Assembly (NCBI GenBank): GCA_040289115.1 | Contig: PSKS01000022.1 | Span: 1-34,503, forward strand | DNA length: 34,503 nucleotides | Source of the DNA: JAUQQI01 sp040289115 | GTDB lineage: Bacteria; Chloroflexota; Dehalococcoidia; JAUQQI01 | Direction: 5' to 3' | Part shown: positions 7,464 to 14,818 of the stretch, piece after piece | Layout of the letters: each line of letters opens with the position of its first letter | Position numbering within the stretch: position 1 is the stretch's first letter | The notes under the pieces: generated by a model | What the model was told of the DNA's origin: nothing | Databases searched by the model: none | What the model saw: the letters and a program-made list of their open reading frames with translations, nothing else | Translations under genes and position numbers: made by a program

Positions 7464-7937
7464 CTACGGCAGGGCCTTAAGGTACGCCAGCAGGTCCTGC
7501 CACTGGCGGTCGGTAAGCTGCCAGCGGGGCATAGGCCAGGCCAGGGGCCGGCCCGCCGGGTCCAGTCCTTGGGTAACGGCCCGACGGATGAGCTCGTCGG
7601 TGTAGCGGTGGCCTCGGCTACCGTCAGGCTCCACCATGCCGGCCGGGTCCGTCAGGTTCCGGTAAGTGATATCAGGGCTTGTAAACATCGGGGTGCGCAG
7701 GCCGCGACCGTCCAAGCCGTGGCAGCCGGCACAGCCCATCACCATCCCCATCCCACCAGAGTAAGGGATCGGCCGGCCGGTATCGGGGTCGGTACCGGTC
7801 CGGAAGATCCATTCGCCCCGGGCCGCCTCGGCTCCCAGGGCCTGCTGGCTAAGGATACCGGACGCCAGCAGGCCCGTTCCCACAAAGCCCGTCAGCAGGA
7901 GGGCCAGTCCGGCAATGAGAAGGCTGCCAGAACGCAT
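7464..7937 (-). CDS. Monohaem cytochrome c
   Basis: This 157-residue protein has an N-terminal signal or anchor helix (about 5-27) and a single haem c site CAGCH in MGCAGCHGLDGRG. A likely distal methionine lies in WPMPRWQLTDRQW, and the final helix is DLLAYLKALP. The arrangement is a class I cytochrome c, exported and probably membrane-anchored. It could carry electrons to the CuA subunits of the oxidases in the window. It lies 17 bases downstream of the SHOCT protein gene, with no clear Shine-Dalgarno before ATG 7937. Confidence 0.88.
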   Translation of the reverse strand: MRSGSLLIAGLALLLTGFVGTGLLASGILSQQALGAEAARGEWIFRTGTDPDTGRPIPYSGGMGMVMGCAGCHGLDGRGLRTPMFTSPDITYRNLTDPAGMVEPDGSRGHRYTDELIRRAVTQGLDPAGRPLAWPMPRWQLTDRQWQDLLAYLKALP

Positions 7938-7954
7938 TTAAGGCCCGTCCGGCT

Positions 7955-8299
7955 TCAGGCTTCGAGGTCCCGGCGCATCTGCTCGTACTGCTCCCGGGTT
8001 ATCTCGCCCCGGGCGTAGCGCTCCTTGAGAATCTCAAGGGCACGCGGGGTGGTGCCGGCCGGGGGAGCGACCTGACGCACTGCCCAGATAACCAGCAAAA
8101 CCAGGCCGACGAGAACCGCCAGGCCGAACACCATACCGGCAATGCCCCACCACGGGTTGGGGCCGCCCCAACCCCACATCATACCAGGTCCCATCATGGG
8201 TCCTCCCATCATTAAAATTCCCATGACTAGCGGAAAGCCGAGGACCAGCACCAGCACAACCCCAAGGACGGTCAAAAGCGGGCGCAGCCCATCCATCAT
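7955..8299 (-). CDS. SHOCT-domain membrane protein
   Basis: This 114-residue protein has two hydrophobic helices separated by a Met/Gly/Trp-rich loop (MMGGPMMGPGMMWGWGG) that could bind copper. It ends with a SHOCT domain (ALEILKERYARGEITREQYE), a short C-terminal module found in many membrane proteins. ATG 8299 is chosen because AGGGAG lies 6 bases upstream; a TTG two codons earlier is less likely. It heads a probable operon with the cytochrome c and perhaps the flavoprotein. Function beyond the domain is unknown. Confidence 0.8.
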   Translation of the reverse strand: MMDGLRPLLTVLGVVLVLVLGFPLVMGILMMGGPMMGPGMMWGWGGPNPWWGIAGMVFGLAVLVGLVLLVIWAVRQVAPPAGTTPRALEILKERYARGEITREQYEQMRRDLEA

Positions 8300-8305
8300 T
8301 TTCAA

Positions 8306-8341
8306 CTCCCTAATACCATGATTTTATCAAATTTTGATCAA
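8306..8341 (-). promoter_or_regulatory. AT-rich divergent promoter region
   Basis: Between the divergent SHOCT and DUF2892 genes lies an AT-rich patch containing the palindrome TTGATCAA (8334-8341) and a nearby TTATCAA. For the minus-strand gene TTGATC (8341-8336), a 17-base spacer and TGGTAT form a possible promoter. It resembles a Crp/Fnr half-site, but the exact TTGAT-N4-ATCAA spacing is not present. Confidence 0.4.
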
Positions 8342-8430
8342 GTTCTAGCCCATGTCTAAGCTTGACCTACTACCATGCCGAATAGAGGCCCCGAGGGGGC
8401 TTAAGAAAACTTGGCGGGAGGAGTTCAAGC

Positions 8431-8631
8431 ATGGCGGGCTTCATTAGGTTCATGAACGGTCCGGTCGGGCGGACCCTGCGGGTCGGCCTTGGGCTTGTTC
8501 TCATCGTCTGGGGTCTGGTCGGCATCCAGGCACCCTGGGGCTACCTGGTGGCCGCCCTGGGCCTGGTGCCCTTGAGTCTGGGCCTTTCTGGGCGGTGCAT
8601 ACTGGAGCTGTTCGTTAGCCATAGCCTTTAG
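8431..8631 (+). CDS. DUF2892 family inner-membrane protein
   Basis: This 66-residue protein has the family start FIRFMNGPVGRTLRVGLG followed by two membrane helices (VLIVWGLVGI; LVAALGLVPLSLGL). DUF2892 proteins are small membrane proteins, sometimes fused to rhodanese domains, and are common near sulfur and redox genes. A GGGAGGAG Shine-Dalgarno sits 7 bases before the ATG. The C-terminus (CILELFVSHSL) is less typical and its last bases overlap the thioredoxin reductase remnant on the other strand, so the end may have been altered by the same deletion. Confidence 0.75.
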   Translation: MAGFIRFMNGPVGRTLRVGLGLVLIVWGLVGIQAPWGYLVAALGLVPLSLGLSGRCILELFVSHSL

Positions 8632-8767
8632 CCGGGCTGGTTTTGATGAAAATAAAGACCCCTTCGACCTCAACCGTTTCCACTGCTCCGGTCAACCGGT
8701 CTTCGACCACCACCCCCAGGACCCGGCCGTCACACAAAATCTGCTTCACCAGACTGTTATACCGCGT
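8615..8767 (-). pseudogene. Thioredoxin reductase (trxB) remnant
   Basis: Directly after the stop of the disulfide oxidoreductase, in the same frame, about 50 codons resemble an internal part of thioredoxin reductase: YNSLVKQILCDGRVLGVVVEDR and then VEVEGVFIFI. The FAD and NADPH motifs and the CxxC active site are absent. The stretch ends at TAA 8617-8615. This looks like a trxB gene, a usual partner of such oxidoreductases, from which both the first roughly 200 codons and the last part have been removed. Confidence 0.6.
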
Positions 8768-9451
8768 TTAGAACCCCGTTCCTTCGGCCGTCGCCTCGAG
8801 GATCTTCTGCAAAAAGAGGGCCTCGGGCAGGGCCCCTTCAAAGGAGACACGGTCGTTAATTACCACCTTGGGCACCGCAAAAACGTTGTAGCGGCGGGCA
8901 ATTAATGGAAACTCCGAGACCTCGATGACATCGGCCGTTACCTTTTCACTCTCAACCGCCATTTGGTGGGCCAACCTGGCCGCCCGGGGACAGTACGGTC
9001 AGGTAGGTGTCACCATCACCTGAATGTGAACCGGCTCCGCAAGCTTTGCCAGCTGCTCCCGGGTCTCGGCCGCAAGCCGGGTCGTGCCGTTGGAGACGTC
9101 GATAATATCCTGGACGAGGACGCTAAACTCGTAGCCTGAGGGGATCCCGAAATACCTGAGGGTGCCCCTGTTTTTGCCCTGGAAGATGATGGCCGGAATG
9201 ACGTGGACCCCAAGGGTGCGGGCCTCCGAGGCATCCCGGATAAAGTCTTTGACTTCGAGCTTGATCTTGTCCGAGATATCGGCAAGCTCCTCGAGAAGCT
9301 CTCGGGTCTCCCGGCAGGTCTGGCACTCCTGAGCCGGGATGACCAGGGGCGAGTCATGCTGGGTGAACAGCACCAGCGTAACGGGGTCGGTGAGCTGGCT
9401 GGCAAAGATCTGCTCAAGCTGGCGGCGGTCTTCAGCCCGGAGCAATGGCAT
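8768..9451 (-). CDS. Two-domain protein disulfide oxidoreductase, probable selenoprotein (UPYC)
   Basis: This is a tandem thioredoxin-fold oxidoreductase of the PDO/glutaredoxin-like family known from thermophiles. With the UGA read through it has 227 residues, the usual family length. The first active site is CQTC (about 43-46), followed by cis-proline in VHVIPAIIF. The second domain has the strand HIQVMVTPT, then UGA (9001-8999) exactly where the first cysteine of CPYC belongs, then PYCPRAARLAHQM and the cis-proline stretch VFAVPKVVIND. The frame is unbroken on both sides. A hairpin 13 bases after the UGA resembles a bacterial SECIS element. Start ATG 9451 has GGGGAGGTTA upstream. It is divergent from the ArsR-family gene. 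Alternatives are a nonsense mutation or a sequence error, as other genes nearby are damaged. Confidence 0.75.
8965..8985 (-). promoter_or_regulatory. SECIS-like hairpin after the UGA codon
   Basis: Counting from the U of UGA as 1, bases 21-24 (GGCC) pair with 30-33 (GGCC) around the loop AGGUU. A 2x2 internal loop then leads to GG-CC pairs at 17-18 and 36-37. The apical loop starts 24 bases from the UGA and holds a G at its start, as bacterial SECIS elements require. E. coli fdhF also has an AGGU-containing loop. This was folded by eye. Confidence 0.5.
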
Positions 9452-9492
9452 GCTAAAGTAACCTCCCCTCTAATCCCGGCCGGTAAGCCAGG

Positions 9493-9521
9493 TTGAATGT
9501 TCAATCAATCGGTAGTATAGT
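9493..9521 (+). promoter_or_regulatory. ArsR promoter with overlapping operator
   Basis: The inverted repeat TTGAATGTTCAA (9493-9504) is typical of ArsR/SmtB-type operators. It overlaps a possible -35 box TTGAAT (9493-9498), which is followed after 17 bases by TATAGT (9516-9521). Repressor bound here would block its own promoter and could also control the divergent disulfide oxidoreductase. Confidence 0.65.
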
Positions 9522-9528
9522 TATACAG

Positions 9529-9912
9529 ATGAAAGCTGGGCAAGGTTTTGCCGACTTGACCCCAAGCCCGGGCCGGCGGATGCCGCCCGAGCTCCTGGAG
9601 CTTATAGCCGGGCGATTTAAGGCTTTGGCCGAGCCTGCTCGCCTCAAGATTCTGGACGTCCTTCGGGAAGGCGAAAGGACGGTAGCCGACCTGGCCGCCG
9701 AGACGGGTCTCGGGCAGGCCAATATCTCCAAGCACCTCCAGCTGCTTTACGGTGCGGGGTTCGTGGCCCGTCGTAAGGCCGGTCCAAATGTCTACTACCG
9801 CCTGGCTGACGAGGGGGTATTCGAGCTCTGCACCATCGTCTGCGAACGGCTTAAAGGAACAATCCGGCGGCAACAAGAGGCTGTAGAAAGAACCCTGCCG
9901 CCGCAAGTTTAA
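9529..9912 (+). CDS. ArsR-family transcriptional regulator
   Basis: This 127-residue winged-helix regulator has the family signature FKALAEPARLKILDVLREG, a recognition helix region VADLAAETGLGQANISKHLQLL and the wing YYRLADEGVF. The single C-terminal cysteine region ELCTIVCERL has C-x3-C and could bind metal or sense redox state. The ATG at 9529 falls 7 bases after the -10 box, which implies a leaderless message; ATG 9580 (MPPELLELIAGRF) is the alternative and keeps the whole domain. Divergence from a disulfide oxidoreductase and a position before an OsmC protein suggest control of a redox or thiol-stress response. Confidence 0.88.
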   Translation: MKAGQGFADLTPSPGRRMPPELLELIAGRFKALAEPARLKILDVLREGERTVADLAAETGLGQANISKHLQLLYGAGFVARRKAGPNVYYRLADEGVFELCTIVCERLKGTIRRQQEAVERTLPPQV

Positions 9913-9926
9913 GGGAGGTGGAGACA

Positions 9927-10451
9927 ATGCGTATTAACAATATCGACCCCGAGCGAGTTCAGGCCACCGTTGCGGCCATCCAGCAGGACCCGGCCCAGGC
10001 GAAGCGGCCCCAACGGGTTGAGGTCGACTGGAACTTTCAAGTGGGTGAGCCGCAGATGCGGGCCGTGATAGCCGTTGAGGGCAGACAGCATGTCCTCGAG
10101 GCCGATTCGCCCACCTTTTTGGGCGGTGGCGGTCTTAGGCCGGGCCCTATCCCCTACTGCCTTTTCGCCTTTGCCAGCTGCTTTGCCGGCTCCTTCGCCG
10201 GGGCCGCCACCGAGCTTGGGGTGCGGCTTACCCGCCTTCGGGTTGCGGCCGAGACGGTGGTCGACTTCAGCCGGCCATTGGGCCTCGGGGAGAATCCGCC
10301 CGCCGAGGGGCTGACCTTCGTGGTGGAGGCTGAGACCGACGGCGACCCGGCGCGGCTTGAGGAAGTTCGGGAGCTGGCTTACCGGCGCTGCCCGGCCGTC
10401 TACTGCATCACCAACCCGATCCCCCTCACCGTCGAGCTCCGGCGGCCGTAG
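9927..10451 (+). CDS. OsmC-like thiol peroxidase family protein
   Basis: This 174-residue protein is of the OsmC/Ohr fold. It has the N-terminal helix INNIDPERVQATVAAIQQDP typical of the longer OsmC-like proteins, and two conserved cysteines, one in CLFAFASCFAG and one near the C-terminus in RRCPAVYCIT. In the family these reduce organic hydroperoxides or handle reactive sulfur. ATG 9927 is preferred because GGGAGG lies 8 bases upstream. It follows the ArsR gene by 14 bases and is likely cotranscribed. A second, damaged OsmC gene lies at 26.0-26.5 kb. Confidence 0.85.
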   Translation: MRINNIDPERVQATVAAIQQDPAQAKRPQRVEVDWNFQVGEPQMRAVIAVEGRQHVLEADSPTFLGGGGLRPGPIPYCLFAFASCFAGSFAGAATELGVRLTRLRVAAETVVDFSRPLGLGENPPAEGLTFVVEAETDGDPARLEEVRELAYRRCPAVYCITNPIPLTVELRRP

Positions 10452-10456
10452 CCTAT

Positions 10457-10507
10457 CCTACCCGTTCGGGTAGGCCGTGGCTGCTTCGAAACTACCCCTC
10501 TGGGTGT
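10457..10507 (+). promoter_or_regulatory. Two operator-like palindromes before the ba3 oxidase operon
   Basis: CCTACCC-GTTC-GGGTAGG (10457-10474) is a perfect palindrome. CTACCC-CTCT-GGGTGT (10492-10507) is a second, weaker copy with its centre 34 bases away, about three helical turns. A TAATTT (10531-10536) about 31.5 bases from the second centre could be the -10 box. No -35 box is evident, so an activator is likely. Confidence 0.65.
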
Positions 10508-10554
10508 GGACCTGGTCCGCCCCGGTGGGCTAATTTTCGGTGCGGAGGTTTTGG

Positions 10555-10674
10555 ATGAATGGTCAAGAAGCCCCCCGCGGTACCCTGCTCTTGATGCTGA
10601 TTTTCTTCCTCGTGCTGGTCCTCATCTGGGCCGGGATTTACCTTAACCTGCTAGGGAGGGCGCCTCTGCCATGA
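10555..10674 (+). CDS. cbaD: ba3-type oxidase subunit IIa (39 residues)
   Basis: This tiny gene encodes 39 residues with one membrane helix (LLLMLIFFLVLVLIWAGIYL). Its position directly before subunit II, with stop and start overlapping as ATGA, and its size match subunit IIa of ba3 oxidases such as that of Thermus, where it is a single helix packed against subunit I. The upstream GGAGG lies close to the ATG (GGAGGTTTTGG). It is too short for routine gene finding. The identification rests on context and topology rather than sequence motifs. Confidence 0.75.
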   Translation: MNGQEAPRGTLLLMLIFFLVLVLIWAGIYLNLLGRAPLP

Positions 10675-11177
10675 ACCGCAACAATTTATCCGTCTATATC
10701 TACGAGCTGGCCTGGATCCTGCCCAGCATTGCAATACCGGTCTCGATGCTAGTAGCCATCGCCTTAAGCGCCTTCGCCATGGGCATTCACCTGCCCGGAC
10801 CCGAGGGCCGGCTGGATCCGGCCCGGCTGGATTCTACCCCACCCTTCGACAAACCCGGCGTCCGCCAGGTGGGACCCGGCCGATATGAGGCGGTGGTTAT
10901 CGGCCAGATCTGGCGCTTCACCCCCAATGAAATCCGGGTACCGGCCGGCTCGGAAGTAACCTTTATTGCCACCAGTCGGGATGTGGTGCACGGATTTAAA
11001 ATCCAGGACAGCCCGGTGAACATGATGCTCATTCCGGGCCAGGTCTCAAGGCTCAGTGCCCGCTTCGACCGCCCGGGTGAGTATCTGCTCGTCTGCCACG
11101 AATACTGCGGAACCGGCCACCACGTCATGTTTGGCAAAGTCATCGTCGAACCTTCCGGTCAGGGAGGGAGCAGATGA
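10671..11177 (+). CDS. cbaB: ba3-type cytochrome c oxidase subunit II (CuA)
   Basis: This 168-residue protein has a single N-terminal membrane helix (about 14-36), as in ba3 oxidases and unlike the two helices of A-type enzymes. Its periplasmic cupredoxin domain holds the CuA site: H in DVVHGFKIQ, then CHEYCGTGHHVM with both cysteines, the histidine and the methionine in place. It accepts electrons from cytochrome c and passes them to subunit I. ATG 10671 overlaps the stop of subunit IIa, and its own stop overlaps the ATG of subunit I, so the operon is translationally coupled. Confidence 0.93.
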   Translation: MNRNNLSVYIYELAWILPSIAIPVSMLVAIALSAFAMGIHLPGPEGRLDPARLDSTPPFDKPGVRQVGPGRYEAVVIGQIWRFTPNEIRVPAGSEVTFIATSRDVVHGFKIQDSPVNMMLIPGQVSRLSARFDRPGEYLLVCHEYCGTGHHVMFGKVIVEPSGQGGSR

Positions 11178-12826
11178 GGGAAGCAGTTCCGGCCTTAGGC
11201 CTCGAAAACCGGCTCGCCGCCTACTACATTGCCATCGGCCTTCTGGCCCTGGCGGTCGGGGGGCTTATGGGCCTCCTTCAGGCCCTGCAGCACTCAGGGA
11301 TAAACCTTTACCCTTATCTTTATCCGGTGCTGGCCTCCTACTACCACGGCCTTACCTACCACGGTGTACTGATGGTCCTGGTTTGGACTACATTTTTCAT
11401 CTCGGGGTTTTTAATCTTCGTGGCCACCCACAGCTTCGGTCGGCCCCTGGCCAGCCCCAGTTTGGGGAAGTTCACCTTCGGGCTGATGGTGGTCGGACTG
11501 CTGCTGGCGGTCTGGCCCATTGCCACCAACGACGCCACCGTCCTTTTCACCTTCTACCCGCCGATGCGGGCCCACCCGGCCTTCTACATCGGCCTGACCA
11601 TGGTGGTGGTCGGAACCTGGCTCATTCTGCTCAACCTGGTCCTCACCTACCGGCAATGGCGGGCCGAAAATCCCGGCGTTCGGACACCCCTGCCGGCCTT
11701 CATGGCCGTGGTAACCCTGGCGATGTGGTTTATCGCCAGCCTGGGAGTTGCCCTGGAGATGTTGGCCATCCTCATCCCGTTTTCCCTGGGCCTGACCTCC
11801 GGGGCCGACCCCCTCCTGGCCCGGACCCTCTTCTGGTTCACGGGGCACCCGATTGTTTACTTCTGGCTTTTACCGGCCTACATATCCTGGTACACGATGA
11901 TTCCCAAGCAGGCGGGAGGGAAGCTTTTCAGCGACCCCCTGGCCCGGGTCTCCTTCCTGCTCTTCCTGTTCCTTTCGACCCCAGTGGGCCTGCATCATCA
12001 GTTCACCGACCCCGGCGTCGGTGAGCTCTGGAAGTTTCTGCAGGCGATCTTTACCTTCGGGGTCTTTTTCCCCAGCCTGCTGACCTTTTTCAACGTGGTC
12101 GCTTCCGTGGAGCTCGGGGGGCGGGCCCGGGGTGGCCGCGGCTGGCTGGGTTGGATACCTCGACTGCCCTGGTCGGACCCGTCCTTTACGGCTCAGGCCC
12201 TGGGCATGGTCCTTTTCGCCTTCGGGGGCATCGGCGGCCTGGTCAACGCCTCATACAACGTCAACCTGGTGGTCCACAACACCATGTGGGTGGTGGGCCA
12301 CTTCCACCTGACGGTGGGCTCCGGGGTCACCCTGACCTTTATGGGCATCCTTTACTGGCTGGTGCCATATCTGACGGGCCGGGCCCTGTGGAGTCGACCC
12401 CTGGGGCTGGTTCAGCCCTGGCTCTGGCTGGTGGGGATGGGCCTCATGTCTTTCGCCCAGCACTGGCTCGGGCTGCTGGATATGCCCCGCCGGACCATGG
12501 TTGGGTCGGCGGCCTACCTTCCTTTGAGGCCCGACTGGCAGGCGCTGCTACCACTGGTCGGGATCGGGGGCGTTATCCTGTTCACAAGTGGCCTGCTCTT
12601 CTTCGTCAACATCGTGATGACCTGGGTGGCCGGCCGCCGGCCGGCCCGGGTTGAGGTCCCGGTGGCCGAGGCCCTACACGGCCCCGAAACCGGGCCTGTG
12701 GTTCTGGACCGCTGGCGGCCGTGGCTGACGGTCGCGCTGGCCCTGATCATTTTTGCCTACGGCCCGGTCCTGGCGATGCTGGTGGCGTCCGCCGCCTTCA
12801 ACGTTCCAGGGGTCCGGGTCTGGTAG
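11174..12826 (+). CDS. cbaA: ba3-type cytochrome c oxidase subunit I
   Basis: This 550-residue protein has about 13 membrane helices and all ligands of a B-type oxygen reductase. These are the low-spin haem histidine in TYHGVLMVLVW, the CuB histidine and cross-linked tyrosine in GHPIVYFWLLP, the CuB pair in GLHHQFTDPG, and the haem ligands in VVGHFHLTVGSG. The usual E-containing D-channel motif of A-type enzymes is absent, as in ba3. It reduces O2 to water with low proton stoichiometry and high affinity. The HPxxY tyrosine is present, in contrast to the related subunit at 18220-19950. Confidence 0.95.
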   Translation: MREAVPALGLENRLAAYYIAIGLLALAVGGLMGLLQALQHSGINLYPYLYPVLASYYHGLTYHGVLMVLVWTTFFISGFLIFVATHSFGRPLASPSLGKFTFGLMVVGLLLAVWPIATNDATVLFTFYPPMRAHPAFYIGLTMVVVGTWLILLNLVLTYRQWRAENPGVRTPLPAFMAVVTLAMWFIASLGVALEMLAILIPFSLGLTSGADPLLARTLFWFTGHPIVYFWLLPAYISWYTMIPKQAGGKLFSDPLARVSFLLFLFLSTPVGLHHQFTDPGVGELWKFLQAIFTFGVFFPSLLTFFNVVASVELGGRARGGRGWLGWIPRLPWSDPSFTAQALGMVLFAFGGIGGLVNASYNVNLVVHNTMWVVGHFHLTVGSGVTLTFMGILYWLVPYLTGRALWSRPLGLVQPWLWLVGMGLMSFAQHWLGLLDMPRRTMVGSAAYLPLRPDWQALLPLVGIGGVILFTSGLLFFVNIVMTWVAGRRPARVEVPVAEALHGPETGPVVLDRWRPWLTVALALIIFAYGPVLAMLVASAAFNVPGVRVW

Positions 12827-12831
12827 ACAGG

Positions 12832-12854
12832 CCTCCCGCCTGAATGGGTGGGAG
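12832..12854 (+). terminator. Hairpin after the ba3 operon
   Basis: CTCCCGCC and GGTGGGAG pair (one G-U pair) around TGAATG, directly after the stop of subunit I. There is no U-tract after it, so the terminator call is tentative. Confidence 0.4.
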
Positions 12855-12871
12855 ACTAACTCGCTCCGACC

Positions 12872-12926
12872 TACCCGAATCCTACCCTTTGGGGTCTGAC
12901 GTCCCGGGGGCCTCGGGTACTACATT
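12872..12926 (+). promoter_or_regulatory. Operator-like palindrome before the Usp genes
   Basis: CCTACCC-TTTG-GGGTCTG (12881-12897) belongs to the shared palindrome set. An extra TACCC half-site (12872-12876) sits one helical turn upstream. TACATT (12921-12926) starts 31.5 bases from the palindrome centre and could be the -10 box. Universal stress genes under a respiratory or anoxia regulator are well known in other bacteria. Confidence 0.55.
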
Positions 12927-12960
12927 GAAGATGGTGCAGTACTGTAGGGAGGTAGACACA

Positions 12961-13683
12961 ATGACGGTAAAGAACATCATCGTTCCCCTGGACGGGTCTG
13001 TCGCCGCCGAGCAGGTTCTTAGGGTTGCAGCCGAGCTTGCTCAGGCTGTCGGAGCCAAGGTTTACCTGGTCGGCGTGGCCCTGAGCCCGGAGGCTATCCG
13101 GCAGGTGGGGAAATATCTAAGCCGGAAGGCCCAAGACCTTTCGGCAGAGACTGAGGTTATCGTCCGTAGTGGCGACCCCGTAGACGAAATCCTGACGGTG
13201 GCAAGCCAGCTGGCCGAACCGCTGCTCCTGCTGGCCGCCCACGGCACCGGCGCGACGGCCAGGGTGCTGCTGGGCCGCACCGCGGCCGCCCTTTTGGCCG
13301 CGGCCCGAATTCCCGCCATGGTGGTCGATACCCTGCTGCCGGCCCCCAAGCGGGATGGGCGGGTAGCCATCCTACTGCCGGATCGGGAACAGGCCAAGGA
13401 TGCCATCTGGTATGCGGCCGAGTTGGCCGCAGGGCTGAGCGCCCAGCCTCGGCTGGAGGTTCTTACCGGCCCGGATGATGGCAACCTCGGCTACGCGCTC
13501 CTTGATTCCGACCTAACGGTGGTGGTGACCGACCGGTCGGAGGGGATCCCCCGGGGAGTCTTGCAGGCCCTGGCCGCCGGCGTGGTGAGGGGAGAGGCGG
13601 TGCCGGTCGTCAAATTGGGTCTAGCGGCCATTGCTAAGGGCCGGACACTGGAAGGACGGCCCCTGGATGCTACGATAGCCTGA
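12961..13683 (+). CDS. Universal stress protein, atypical second half
   Basis: This 240-residue protein starts at ATG 12961, set by GGGAGG 8 bases upstream. Its first half (NIIVPLDGSVAAEQVL to about residue 125) is a UspA domain with a degenerate nucleotide loop HGTGATARVLLGRTAAAL. The second half (about 130-235, RVAILLPDREQAKDAIWYA) resembles a reduced Usp fold without a nucleotide motif. Cytoplasmic. It precedes a tandem Usp gene by 15 bases. Both sit behind a palindrome shared with respiratory operons, so induction when respiration changes is the likely theme. Confidence 0.8.
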   Translation: MTVKNIIVPLDGSVAAEQVLRVAAELAQAVGAKVYLVGVALSPEAIRQVGKYLSRKAQDLSAETEVIVRSGDPVDEILTVASQLAEPLLLLAAHGTGATARVLLGRTAAALLAAARIPAMVVDTLLPAPKRDGRVAILLPDREQAKDAIWYAAELAAGLSAQPRLEVLTGPDDGNLGYALLDSDLTVVVTDRSEGIPRGVLQALAAGVVRGEAVPVVKLGLAAIAKGRTLEGRPLDATIA

Positions 13684-13698
13684 CGGGAGGTGAGGAGC

Positions 13699-14802
13699 AT
13701 GCCGATTCAGACTGTTCTGGTTCCGCTAGACGGCTCAGAGCTGGCCGAACGTGCCCTGCATGTCGTCCGAGAGGTTGCCTTGGCCACCCGGGCGCGGGTT
13801 CTGGTGGTGCAGGTGGTGGAGCCTCCGAGCCTTCTGACCCTGGGTGACCGGCTCGAGGTTGAAGCCCGCCTGGTGCGGGAGGCTGAAGACTACGTTAACC
13901 GGGTTGCCGAAGAGCTTCGGTCGGTGGGAATTTCGGCCGACACGGCGGTGCCCTACGATTCGGACGTGCCGGGGGCAATTCTGGAGCAGATCCGGCTGAA
14001 AAAGCCAGACCTGGTGGTGATGTCTACCCATGGGCGGTCGGGCCTGGGCCGGTGGATTTACGGGTCGGTGGCCGAGGGGGTTCTAGCCCGAAGCCCAGTA
14101 CCGGTCCTGGTTATCAAGGCTGCCGCACCGCCGCGGCCTTTCATGCCCACGGTAAAGCCCCCCCGGATCCTGGTCCCCCTGGACGGGTCCCAGTACGGGG
14201 AGGCCGCCCTCTCGGCGGCCACCGAGCTGGCCCGAATCTTCGAGGGAACCCTGGTGCTGGTCCGGGTGGTTCCCGTCTCCCAGGTGACCTTTGTGCCGGA
14301 ATCCCCCATCGCCATGCAGACGGTTCTGGACGAGGAGCTTAAAGCCGCCAGGGACTACCTGGAAGGGGTTGCCGCCCAGCTGCGGCAGCAGGGGATTAAG
14401 GCGGCCATCGAAATCGAGGTGGGGCCGGTCATCCCCCGCCTGTTGGAGGTGGGCCGGCGAGTGGATGCCGACCTGATTGCCATTTCCAGCCACGGCCGGA
14501 CAGGGCTTGCCGAGCTCATCTTTGGGAGCGTAACCCTGGGCCTCCTGCGGCAGGCCGAGGTTCCCCTGTTGGTAGTTAGGCCCGAGCTCACCGTCCAAAC
14601 GCCACCCTTGCGCCGGGAGCTCATCGAGACGTCGGCTAAGCAGTTTGAACCGCTGCAGGTAATCGAGCTTACGGGGCGGGAGGCGGCCATCGTCGAAAGC
14701 GCCCTGAAGTACTTTGCCGACGTCTACCCGGCCGGCGACCCCATCCGAGCCGAAATTAAGCGCATCTACGAAAAGCTCGCCCGCAAAGAGCCGGCAGTTT
14801 AG
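13699..14802 (+). CDS. Tandem-domain universal stress protein
   Basis: This 367-residue protein has two full UspA domains. The first (1-145) has TVLVPLDGSELAERAL and the ATP-binding loop HGRSGLGRWIYGSVAEGVL. The second (about 155-295) has RILVPLDGSQYGEAAL and SHGRTGLAELIFGSVTLGLL. Both loops keep the G-x2-G-x9-G(S) pattern and should bind ATP. A C-terminal extension of about 65 residues (LTGREAAIVESALKYF onward) is predicted helical and unrecognised. ATG 13699 is chosen for the GGGAGG 8 bases upstream. The NarL-like gene follows closely, so the two may be one operon. Confidence 0.88.
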   Translation: MPIQTVLVPLDGSELAERALHVVREVALATRARVLVVQVVEPPSLLTLGDRLEVEARLVREAEDYVNRVAEELRSVGISADTAVPYDSDVPGAILEQIRLKKPDLVVMSTHGRSGLGRWIYGSVAEGVLARSPVPVLVIKAAAPPRPFMPTVKPPRILVPLDGSQYGEAALSAATELARIFEGTLVLVRVVPVSQVTFVPESPIAMQTVLDEELKAARDYLEGVAAQLRQQGIKAAIEIEVGPVIPRLLEVGRRVDADLIAISSHGRTGLAELIFGSVTLGLLRQAEVPLLVVRPELTVQTPPLRRELIETSAKQFEPLQVIELTGREAAIVESALKYFADVYPAGDPIRAEIKRIYEKLARKEPAV

Positions 14803-14818
14803 GCCGTTCTTAAAGGCC

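Noticed and set aside
8324..8341. Fnr box in the SHOCT/DUF2892 intergenic region
   Set aside because: The halves TTATCAA and TTGATCAA do not have the TTGAT-N4-ATCAA spacing.
10671..12826. Possibility that the ba3 operon is also a NO reductase
   Set aside because: HPIVY retains the catalytic tyrosine and all B-family O2 reductase ligands.
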